A stretch of 7,177 bases of DNA from Pseudomonadota bacterium (GTDB taxonomy: Bacteria; Pseudomonadota; Gammaproteobacteria; Pseudomonadales; Azotimanducaceae), in the NCBI GenBank assembly GCA_027621895.1, contig JAQCAK010000085.1, positions 1 through 7,177 of the forward strand, written 5' to 3'. The notes beneath the pieces were generated by a model. That model was given only the letters and a program-made list of their open reading frames with translations. It did not search any database and had not been told where the DNA came from. Position 1 is the stretch's first letter. Each line of letters opens with the position of its first letter. The translations under genes and the position numbers were made by a program. Below are positions 1-5,980 of this stretch, piece after piece.

Positions 1-879
1 AATTCCTTCGCTGCCCACGGTATCGAGGTCTCTTTCGTGGATGCGACCTCCGCCGAGGCCGTCGCCGCGGAGATCAAACCCAACACCCGGATGGTCTTTG
101 TCGAAACCATCGCCAATCCCCGAACCCAGGTGTCTGACCTGGAAGGGATCGGCCGTCTCTGTGAAGAGAAAGGCATTGTCTATGTTGTCGACAACACCAT
201 GACAACGCCCTACCTGTTTGTCCCAAAGCATGTCGGCGCAAGTCTCGTCATTAATTCGCTGACCAAGTACATCGGTGGTCATGCCAATGCGCTGGGCGGC
301 GCCGTGACGGAAACCGGTAACTTTGACTGGAACCGGTTCCCCAATCTTTATGACAACTACAAGAAAGGCGATCCGTCCACCTGGGCGATTACCCAGGTGA
401 AAAAGAAGGGTCTTCGCGACCTGGGGGCTTCTCTCGGTCCGGAAGCAGCACATCATCTGTCGGTAGGCTCGGATACCCTGGCGCTGCGCATGGATCGAAT
501 CTGCAGCAACGCGCAGGCGCTGGCCGAGTACCTGGATGGCCATGACCGGGTCAGCAGGGTTTATTACTCCGGACTGAAGCACCACCCTCAGCACGAACGG
601 GCTGAGAAGCTGTTTCGAAGCCACGGTGGTATCTTCAGTATCGAGTTAACCCCCGACCTGGACTGTTTTGATTTCATCAACAGGCTCGATCTTGTGATCT
701 GTTCCAGCAACCTGGGAGATACCCGGTCCCTGGCGATTCCCGTGGCCCATTCGATCTACTACGAGATGGGGCCGGAGCGTCGCGCCTCCATGGGTATTGA
801 TGATTCTCTGGTCCGTTTTTCGATCGGCATCGAGGAAATCGAAGACCTGATAGCCGACTTTGAACAGGCTCTTGGCTGA
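1..879 (+). CDS. Cys/Met metabolism PLP-dependent enzyme (cystathionine gamma-synthase family), 5' truncated by window
   Basis: The reading frame is open from base 1 and ends at TGA 877-879, so 292 residues of the C-terminal part are present. Family members are usually about 400 residues, so roughly the first quarter lies outside the window; the GTG at 37 is internal. The sequence shows the fold-type-I PLP core of this family: VVDNTMTTPY contains the Asp that contacts the cofactor pyridine nitrogen. NSLTKYIGGHANALGG contains the Schiff-base Lys (codon 265-267, residue 89 here), and SNLGDTRSL lies in the C-terminal domain. The family does gamma- or beta-elimination/replacement on homoserine or cysteine derivatives in the cytoplasm (cystathionine synthesis, sulfhydrylation, methionine gamma-lyase). 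The HPAxxTH-type segment that usually follows SLG is here IPVAHSIYYEM, suggesting a distinct subfamily, so the exact reaction is not assigned. Its stop overlaps the purC start by one base (TGATG), implying translational coupling. Confidence 0.9.
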   Translation, partial: NSFAAHGIEVSFVDATSAEAVAAEIKPNTRMVFVETIANPRTQVSDLEGIGRLCEEKGIVYVVDNTMTTPYLFVPKHVGASLVINSLTKYIGGHANALGGAVTETGNFDWNRFPNLYDNYKKGDPSTWAITQVKKKGLRDLGASLGPEAAHHLSVGSDTLALRMDRICSNAQALAEYLDGHDRVSRVYYSGLKHHPQHERAEKLFRSHGGIFSIELTPDLDCFDFINRLDLVICSSNLGDTRSLAIPVAHSIYYEMGPERRASMGIDDSLVRFSIGIEEIEDLIADFEQALG

Positions 880-1784
880 TGACTGATGCGCTGGTGACAA
901 CCGACCTGCCATTGCCGAACCGCCGCCAGGGCAAGGTTCGTGATCTTTACGACCTGACCCTGCCCAATGGTGAGGAAGGCATCCTGATTGTGGCGACTGA
1001 TCGGGTCAGTGTGTTTGATGTTGTGCTGGGGAACGGGATTCCGGGCAAGGGAATCCTGCTGACCCGGATCTCGACCTTCTGGTTCGACTTCTTCGGTGAC
1101 GACTATCGTCATCATCTCGTATCCACAGATCCCGGTGACATCGATGGCCTGACGGAACAGCAGCGCCAGCAGCTGGCAGGCAGGATCATGATCTGTCGCA
1201 AGAACAGGGTCGTGCCGGTTGAATGTATTGTCCGGGGCTATCTCACGGGCTCAGGCTACAAGGATTATCTGAAGACCGGTGAGGTCTGTGGTATTCCGCT
1301 GCCACCCGGGCTGACCAACAGCGATCGGATGCCTGAACCCATTTTCACCCCATCCACCAAGGCCGAAGAGGGTCACGACGAGAACATCAGTTTCGAGAAA
1401 GCCTGCGAGCTGGTGGGTCCGGAGACCATGGGTGATATTCGCGACATCGCCATGGGCATCTATCGCAAGGGCAGTGAGTATGCCCTCGGGAAGGGCATTA
1501 TCATCGCCGATACCAAGTTCGAGTTCGGCCTTGATCCTGCAGGGGATATCGTCCTGATCGATGAAGTCCTGACGCCCGACAGCAGCCGCTTCTGGCCGGC
1601 TGACAACTGGGTGCCGGGAAGGGAACAGGATTCCTTCGACAAGCAGTTTGTCCGGAATTACACCGAGACGCTGGTGTCAGCAGGGGAGTGGAACAAGGAG
1701 TATCCCGGTCCGATGCTGCCCGCGGACATTATCGACAGCACCCTGGCACGTTACCAGGAAGCGCTGGACCGACTGACGGCCTGA
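879..1784 (+). CDS. purC: Phosphoribosylaminoimidazole-succinocarboxamide (SAICAR) synthase
   Basis: PurC joins L-aspartate to CAIR using ATP to form SAICAR, in cytoplasmic de novo purine synthesis. All family landmarks are visible: GKVRDLYD (residues 18-25, nucleotide-binding loop), VATDRVSVFD (38-47), and VPVECIVRGYLTGSG (112-126, SAICAR signature 1). Also present are PIFTPSTKAEEGHDENIS (154-171, substrate-binding segment), IIADTKFEFG (208-217, signature 2) and LIDEVLTPDSSRFWP (226-240). At 301 residues it is the longer form, of the size of yeast Ade1, rather than the ~237-residue enterobacterial enzyme. The ATG shares its A with the TGA of the upstream gene and lacks a clear Shine-Dalgarno sequence at good spacing, so translation is probably coupled. 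The gene converges on msrA with 6 bp between stop codons. Confidence 0.97.
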   Translation: MTDALVTTDLPLPNRRQGKVRDLYDLTLPNGEEGILIVATDRVSVFDVVLGNGIPGKGILLTRISTFWFDFFGDDYRHHLVSTDPGDIDGLTEQQRQQLAGRIMICRKNRVVPVECIVRGYLTGSGYKDYLKTGEVCGIPLPPGLTNSDRMPEPIFTPSTKAEEGHDENISFEKACELVGPETMGDIRDIAMGIYRKGSEYALGKGIIIADTKFEFGLDPAGDIVLIDEVLTPDSSRFWPADNWVPGREQDSFDKQFVRNYTETLVSAGEWNKEYPGPMLPADIIDSTLARYQEALDRLTA

Positions 1785-1799
1785 TCGGGATCAGGCCGT
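1776..1799. terminator. Bidirectional hairpin between convergent purC and msrA
   Basis: Bases 1776-1786 are the exact reverse complement of 1789-1799 (11 bp, 2-nt centre). Folded as RNA this gives about 10 GC-rich pairs closed by a CGGG loop. Both stop codons lie inside the stem (purC TGA at 1782-1784, msrA TGA read from 1791-1793). No U-tract follows on either strand, so it is not a textbook intrinsic terminator. It could still act as a bidirectional terminator or a 3'-end stabiliser; that role is inferred from position. Confidence 0.5.
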
Positions 1800-2426
1800 G
1801 TAGCAGACGCCGGTGCCGCCCAGGCCGCAATAGCCGTTCGGTACCTTGGCCAGGTACTGCTGGTGATAATGCTCGGCGAAGTAGAATGTCGGCGCCGGGA
1901 GCACCTCGGTCGTTATGGCATCGAAACCCTCTTTTCGCAGGTTTTCCTCAAAGACCTTGCGGGTCCTTTCTGCCGCTGCCTGCTGGGCGTCCGAGTAGGT
2001 ATAGATCCCGGAACGATACTGGGTACCAATGTCGTTGCCCTGTCTCATGCCCTGGGTAGGATTATGACTTTCCCAGAACACCCTGAGGAGCTCCTCGTAG
2101 GAAACGATCGCCGGGTCAAAGACCACGCGAACCACCTCGTTGTGGCCGGTCATCCCCGAGCAGACTTCCTCGTAGGTGGGGTTGGGCGTCAGCCCCCCTG
2201 AGTACCCCGCGGCCGTGACGAAGACGCCTTCCTGTTCCCAGAATCGACGCTCCGCACCCCAGAAACACCCCATGCCGAACATCGCCATTTCAAGGTGATC
2301 AGGATAGGGGCCCTGCAGCGGATGACCGTTGACAAAATGCTGGTCAGGCACGGGCATTGCCTCGTCCCGCCCGGGCAGTGCTGCGTCTGCAGTCGGCATT
2401 TCAAGTTTTTTCGTAAAGAGTCCCAT
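1791..2426 (-). CDS. msrA: Peptide-methionine (S)-S-oxide reductase MsrA
   Basis: MsrA reduces the S-epimer of methionine sulfoxide in proteins and free methionine, with electrons from thioredoxin; it is a cytoplasmic oxidative-damage repair enzyme. The catalytic motif GMGCFWG is at residues 51-57 with nucleophile Cys54. The C-terminal GYCGLGGTGVC supplies the resolving cysteines Cys200 and Cys208. Further family blocks are AAGYSGG, PTYEEVCSGMTGHNEVV, QGMRQGNDIGTQYRS and the HYHQQYL segment. Length (211) and the N-terminal extension (MGLFTKK...ALPGR) match the E. coli-type enzyme (212 residues), so the ATG at 2426 is well supported. A GAGAG Shine-Dalgarno sequence lies six bases before it on the minus strand. 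The gene is monocistronic in this window: convergent with purC and divergent from the PLP-enzyme gene. Confidence 0.97.
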   Translation of the reverse strand: MGLFTKKLEMPTADAALPGRDEAMPVPDQHFVNGHPLQGPYPDHLEMAMFGMGCFWGAERRFWEQEGVFVTAAGYSGGLTPNPTYEEVCSGMTGHNEVVRVVFDPAIVSYEELLRVFWESHNPTQGMRQGNDIGTQYRSGIYTYSDAQQAAAERTRKVFEENLRKEGFDAITTEVLPAPTFYFAEHYHQQYLAKVPNGYCGLGGTGVCYTA

Positions 2427-2461
2427 GAGTATCTCTCAGGCTGAATTTGGCTTGGGCCCAT

Positions 2462-2467
2462 AGTATA
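2462..2467 (-). promoter_or_regulatory. Probable -10 element of the msrA promoter
   Basis: Read on the minus strand this is TATACT, five of six matches to the sigma-70 -10 consensus. It lies about 35 nt upstream of the msrA ATG and would give a leader of roughly 30 nt. No good -35 hexamer stands 16-18 bp further upstream, so the promoter may be weak or need an activator. Confidence 0.35.
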
Positions 2468-2469
2468 GC

Positions 2470-2510
2470 GCGGCAGCTGTCTGCGTGGTGCAGGACAGTG
2501 CGGCAGATGT
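2470..2510. repeat. Pair of 11-bp direct repeats, 30 bp apart, in the divergent promoter region
   Basis: GCGGCAGCTGT at 2470-2480 recurs as GCGGCAGATGT at 2500-2510 (10 of 11 identical), with start points exactly 30 bp apart, close to three helical turns. Between them is a bulged inverted repeat, CTGTCTGC (2477-2484) against GCAGGACAG (2490-2498). The pair lies just upstream of the likely msrA -10 box and upstream of the divergent lyase gene, a sensible place for an operator. The rest of the 145-bp gap shows nothing else clear. Regulatory function is inference. Confidence 0.35.
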
Positions 2511-2571
2511 GCCACGGGTCTGCAGTTCTGATACGCTCGAAAGCTGATCCGGGTTTACAGGGTTTCAATGA

Positions 2572-3690
2572 ATGTTTGACGAGCAGATCGATCGGGCAGC
2601 GACCCAGAGCAGTCGCTGGCGTGGCAAGGATGTACTTGCCCTGACCGTGGGAGATACGGATTTTCGCATTGCCGAGCCGATCAGGCAGGCGCTGGAACAG
2701 CGACTGGCTCATGGCGTCCTGGGATATGACTCGCTGCCGGATGCGGTCTACGAGCGCTTCATCGCCCGTGCCGGGGAGCGCTACGGCTGGCAGGTGCAGC
2801 GATCCTGGATGACGCCGCTGCCGGGTGTGGTGCAAGCCCTGAACCTGGTGTGTCGTGCAGTGACCGGCCCCGGGCAGTCCATCATTACGGAAACGCCTGT
2901 CTACTATCCGTTCCTGGATGCCCCCGCGAATGCCGGTCGTGAAAGACGGGACCTGCAGGCGCTGGATTCAGGCAGAAGCTGGGACTTTGACCTGCACGGG
3001 CTGGAATCCCTGTGCCGGCAGCCCGACACACGACTGCTTTTGCTCTGCCATCCGCAGAATCCCCTTGGGCGGGTGTTCGACCGGGAACTGCTGGCGGCCA
3101 TTGCTGACATCTGTGCAGCCAACGACGTGGTGATCTGCTCTGATGAGATTCACTGCGACCTGCTGTTCGATGGTGCACGACATGTGCCGATGGCATCCGT
3201 CAGCAAGGCAGCGGCCGATATCACCGTGACGCTGGTTGCGCCAACAAAGGCGTTCAGTATCAGCGGGCTGGGTGGCTCATTTGCCATTATGTCGAATCCG
3301 GACCTGCAGGCACGGTTCCGGGAGATGTCGGCAGGCATTGTGCCTGGACTCAATATTTTTACCCAGGTCGCGATGCAGGCGGCCTGGGAGACGTGCGACA
3401 ACTGGCTGGCCGAACAACTGATTTACCTGCAGGAAAACCGTGATTACCTGGTGCGTGCACTCGGGGAGCTCGGTATTGGGTGTTATCTACCCGGGGCGAC
3501 CTATTTCCTGTGGCTGGATTTCAGAACATCCGGATTGAACGATCCATGGCAGGACCTTGTAGATGGCGGTGTGGAACTGTCGGACGGCGCCCGATTCGGC
3601 CAGGCGGGTTTCCTGCGACTGAATTTTGCGAGCCCCAGGTCCCGGCTGGAAGAGGCCGTAAACCGTATTGCAGCCAAGTTGTCAGCCTAG
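2572..3690 (+). CDS. MalY/PatB-family PLP-dependent aminotransferase-fold enzyme (probable cystathionine/cysteine-conjugate beta-lyase)
   Basis: This is a fold-type-I PLP enzyme of 372 residues, slightly shorter than the usual ~390 for MalY/PatB. The opening MFDEQIDR and the HGVLGYDSLPD block (47-57) are typical of that family. Active-site landmarks follow in order: HPQNPLGRV (160-168, with Asn163), SDEIHCDLLF (190-199, with cofactor Asp191) and VAPTKAFSISGLGGS (222-236, Schiff-base Lys226). The substrate-carboxylate arginine is Arg349 in LRLNFASP. Family members cleave C-S bonds of cystathionine or S-conjugates to a thiol, pyruvate and ammonia; some act as aminotransferases, so substrate is unresolved. 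An in-frame TGA directly precedes the ATG at 2572, which fixes the earliest ATG start; AGGG at 2559-2562 is a modest ribosome binding site. It is divergent from msrA and 62 nt upstream of the crotonase gene. Confidence 0.9.
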   Translation: MFDEQIDRAATQSSRWRGKDVLALTVGDTDFRIAEPIRQALEQRLAHGVLGYDSLPDAVYERFIARAGERYGWQVQRSWMTPLPGVVQALNLVCRAVTGPGQSIITETPVYYPFLDAPANAGRERRDLQALDSGRSWDFDLHGLESLCRQPDTRLLLLCHPQNPLGRVFDRELLAAIADICAANDVVICSDEIHCDLLFDGARHVPMASVSKAAADITVTLVAPTKAFSISGLGGSFAIMSNPDLQARFREMSAGIVPGLNIFTQVAMQAAWETCDNWLAEQLIYLQENRDYLVRALGELGIGCYLPGATYFLWLDFRTSGLNDPWQDLVDGGVELSDGARFGQAGFLRLNFASPRSRLEEAVNRIAAKLSA

Positions 3691-3739
3691 TGCAAACTGT
3701 TAGACTGACCGGGTCCTGAACTACCAATAAGAACACCAG

Positions 3740-3745
3740 AGGAGG
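3740..3745 (+). promoter_or_regulatory. Strong ribosome binding site of the crotonase gene
   Basis: A perfect AGGAGG, within AGAGGAGGG at 3738-3746, stands 7 nt before the ATG at 3753. It is the strongest Shine-Dalgarno sequence I noted at the starts in this window and fixes the start. The rest of the 62-nt gap after the upstream gene shows no clear promoter or terminator. Confidence 0.85.
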
Positions 3746-3752
3746 GTACAGC

Positions 3753-4529
3753 ATGGGAGAGTACAGCAGCGTGACTCGAGAAGGTCGACTGACCATCGTC
3801 ACCATTGAACGGCCGGAGGTGATGAACTCTCTGCATGCACCAGGCAACGCGGAGCTCAGCGAGATTTTTGATGACTTTGTCGCCGACAAGGACCAGTGGG
3901 TAGCAATCGTTACCGGGGCGGGGGATCGCGCATTCAGTGCCGGCAATGACCTGAAATACACCGCAACAGGCGGTGATACCAGCATGATGCCAGCCACGGG
4001 TTTCGCCGGGCTGACATCAAGATTCGACAATCCCAAGCCGGTGATCGCCGCGGTGAACGGTATCGCGATGGGTGGCGGGTTTGAGATTGCGCTGGCCTGT
4101 GATCTGATCATTGCTGCAGAAAACGCGGTATTCGCCCTGCCTGAACCCAGGGTCGGACTGGCTGCACTGGCAGGCGGCATGCATCGTTTGCCCCGGGAGA
4201 TTGGCATGAAACAGGCGATGGGGATGATGCTGACGGGGCGGCGAGTCTCAGCAGAAGAAGGTCGGCAGCTCGGATTCGTCAATGAAGTCGTGCCAGTGGG
4301 GCAGGCGCTGGAAGCTGCAAAACGGTGGGCCGCAGAGATCCTTGAATGTGCGCCGCTTTCGGTCCGCGGCAGCAAGCAGGCGGCGATCGAAGGCATGAAT
4401 GTCCCGAGTCTTGAGGCCGCGATTAACGGCAAGTACGACCAGATTCAAAAGATGTTCAAGAGTGCAGATGTCCGCGAGGGCCCACTGGCCTTTGCTGAAA
4501 AACGATCACCGAACTGGAAGGGTGAATAA
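3753..4529 (+). CDS. Enoyl-CoA hydratase/isomerase (crotonase) family protein, CaiD-like
   Basis: This 258-residue protein has the full crotonase fold and normal length. The oxyanion-hole segments are AFSAGNDLK (60-68) and NGIAMGGGFEIALACD (102-117). Both glutamates used by classical enoyl-CoA hydratases are present at the matching places: Glu111 (GGGFE) and Glu131 (FALPEPRVGL). It should therefore be able to hydrate or dehydrate an acyl-CoA double bond in the cytoplasm. Within the superfamily it most resembles E. coli CaiD (carnitinyl/crotonobetainyl-CoA hydratase) from memory. It shares FAGLT before the first conserved block, PVIAAVNG, and the C-terminal EGPLAFAEKRxPxWKG. No caiB/caiC-like CoA-transferase or ligase is in the window, so carnitine as substrate is not claimed. 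It sits between the PLP lyase gene and nhaD (29 nt downstream) on the same strand. Confidence 0.92.
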   Translation: MGEYSSVTREGRLTIVTIERPEVMNSLHAPGNAELSEIFDDFVADKDQWVAIVTGAGDRAFSAGNDLKYTATGGDTSMMPATGFAGLTSRFDNPKPVIAAVNGIAMGGGFEIALACDLIIAAENAVFALPEPRVGLAALAGGMHRLPREIGMKQAMGMMLTGRRVSAEEGRQLGFVNEVVPVGQALEAAKRWAAEILECAPLSVRGSKQAAIEGMNVPSLEAAINGKYDQIQKMFKSADVREGPLAFAEKRSPNWKGE

Positions 4530-4558
4530 CCGCAGCGATTCCTGAGAGGGTCTGGGCA

Positions 4559-5962
4559 GTGCGCAGTATCGTTATTTTCATCCTGGCCCTGTTGCCAGCA
4601 GTGTTGCCTGCGGTTTCTTTAGCGAGTACCGGCAACGGGCCTTCCGTCAATCTGAATATGACCACGCATATTGCCGGATTCCTGGCGCTCGGCATATTCG
4701 TGCTGGCCTACGGGGTCGTCATGATGGAGGAGTTCATCCATCTGCGGAAAAGCAAGCCGGTCATTCTCGCTGCGGGGCTGATATGGCTGATTGTGGCCAT
4801 CATGTTCCAGCGCTCGGACCTTGAACCTCACCTGCTCAAGGAAATCCTGCAGCACAACCTGATTGAATACGCTTCACTGCTGCTGTTTCTGCTGGTCGCC
4901 ATGACATATATCAACGCGATGACCGAGCGAAACGTCTTCGAGGCACTTCGCTCCTGGCTGGTCCGTCGTGAGTTTGGTTATCGCAAGCTGTTCTGGATCA
5001 CTGGCCTGATTGCCTTCTTCCTGTCCCCCATTGCAGACAATCTGACGACCGCGCTGCTCATGGGTGCGGTGGTCCTGTCGGTCGGCTCCAGCAGCCCCAG
5101 GTTTGTTGCGCTTGGCTGTATCAACATCGTCGTCGCGGCGAACGCGGGGGGAGCCTTCAGTCCCTTTGGTGATATCACGACCCTGATGGTCTGGCAGAGC
5201 GGTCATGCTGCCTTCTTCGATTTCTTTTCGCTGTTCCTGCCCAGTCTCGTCAACTTTATGATACCTGCGACGATAATGAGCATGTTCGTGCCGAATGAAC
5301 ATCCGCATACCATTGCCGATAACGTCAAGCTCAGACGCGGTGCGCTGGTGATCTGCGGCCTGTTTCTGGTGACGATCGCCACCGCAGTCTGTTTTGAGCA
5401 GTTTCTTCACCTGCCGCCTTACCTGGGGATGATGACCGGACTCTCTTATCTGCTGTTCTTTGGCTATTACCTGCGAATGACTTCCCATGAGGATCACGCG
5501 GACTTCGGCCAGTTCAATATTTTTAACAAGGTTTCCCAGGCTGAATGGGACACGCTGTTCTTCTTCTTTGGCGTTATCTTCTGCGTTGGTGGTCTCGGTT
5601 TTATCGGTTACCTGGATATCATGTCCCACTTCCTATACACCGGTTGGGGGCCCACCAACGCGAATATTGCAATGGGGTTGCTGTCAGCCATTGTGGACAA
5701 CATTCCGGTGATGTTTGCCATCCTGACCATGAATCCCGATATGAGCACTTACCAGTGGTTGCTGATCACGCTGACCACAGGCGTGGGCGGAAGTCTGCTC
5801 TCAATCGGTTCTGCAGCAGGTGTTGCACTGATGGGTCAGGCCAGAGGTATCTACACCTTTTTTGGGCACCTGAAGTGGACCTGGACGATTGTGCTGGGTT
5901 ACGTGGGCAGTATCTACTGCCACCATCTGATCAACAGCAGTGGGCTGCTCACCTCCCGTTAA
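4559..5962 (+). CDS. nhaD: NhaD-type sodium/proton antiporter
   Basis: NhaD is an inner-membrane Na+(Li+)/H+ antiporter of the ion-transporter (ArsB/NhaD) superfamily, used for sodium export and pH homeostasis in marine and alkaliphilic bacteria. The 467-residue protein is highly hydrophobic with about a dozen membrane segments. It begins with a signal-like stretch (1-23, ending SLAS) before a short polar region. Conserved pore motifs are SPIADNLTTALL (156-167), NAGGAFSPFGDITTLMVW (195-212), SAIVDNIPVMFA (376-387) and GVGGSLLSIGSAAGVALMG (408-426). These form two pseudo-symmetric DN plus GG/G-loop pairs, as expected for inverted-repeat transporters. The start is GTG at 4559, 8 nt after GAGAGGG (4544-4550); the next in-frame ATG (residue 34) would lose the signal-like segment. 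The 29-nt gap from the crotonase gene suggests co-transcription. It converges with the cNMP-binding gene. Confidence 0.95.
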   Translation: MRSIVIFILALLPAVLPAVSLASTGNGPSVNLNMTTHIAGFLALGIFVLAYGVVMMEEFIHLRKSKPVILAAGLIWLIVAIMFQRSDLEPHLLKEILQHNLIEYASLLLFLLVAMTYINAMTERNVFEALRSWLVRREFGYRKLFWITGLIAFFLSPIADNLTTALLMGAVVLSVGSSSPRFVALGCINIVVAANAGGAFSPFGDITTLMVWQSGHAAFFDFFSLFLPSLVNFMIPATIMSMFVPNEHPHTIADNVKLRRGALVICGLFLVTIATAVCFEQFLHLPPYLGMMTGLSYLLFFGYYLRMTSHEDHADFGQFNIFNKVSQAEWDTLFFFFGVIFCVGGLGFIGYLDIMSHFLYTGWGPTNANIAMGLLSAIVDNIPVMFAILTMNPDMSTYQWLLITLTTGVGGSLLSIGSAAGVALMGQARGIYTFFGHLKWTWTIVLGYVGSIYCHHLINSSGLLTSR

Positions 5963-5980
5963 CAGATCCCGTTAACAGAT
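5955..5980. repeat. 13-bp perfect tandem duplication over the convergent nhaD and cNMP-binding stop codons
   Basis: CCCGTTAACAGAT at 5955-5967 is repeated without a gap at 5968-5980. Each copy contains palindromic GTTAAC, giving a TAA on both strands. nhaD stops in the first copy (5960-5962) and the minus-strand gene stops in the second (5972-5974). The duplication thus creates the 9-bp gap between the genes; in a single copy both stops would share one GTTAAC. Confidence 0.9.

Noticed and set aside
37..39. GTG as a possible start of the first gene
   Set aside because: The frame is open upstream to base 1 with family-like sequence (NSFAAHGIEVSF), so this is an internal valine codon.
329..340. 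12-bp perfect palindrome GGAACCGGTTCC
   Set aside because: It encodes conserved-looking residues within the first gene and has no other regulatory context; probably chance.
664..685. FNR-like inverted repeat TTGAT-TTC-ATCAA
   Set aside because: The spacer is 3 instead of 4 nt, and it lies deep inside a coding region far from any start.
4175..4190. Sigma-54-like GGCATG...TTTGC
   Set aside because: GG-to-GC spacing is 12 rather than 10 nt and it lies inside the crotonase gene.
3521..4432. 303-codon open frame on the minus strand across the end of the lyase gene and most of the crotonase gene
   Set aside because: It lies antisense to two well-supported genes, has a low-complexity Ser/Pro/Ala-rich composition and no recognisable motif; it is a shadow of codon bias in a GC-rich genome.
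4874..5629. 251-codon minus-strand frame inside nhaD
   Set aside because: Its charged Gln/Glu/Asp/His-rich composition is the expected complement of a hydrophobic membrane-protein gene; no domain is visible.
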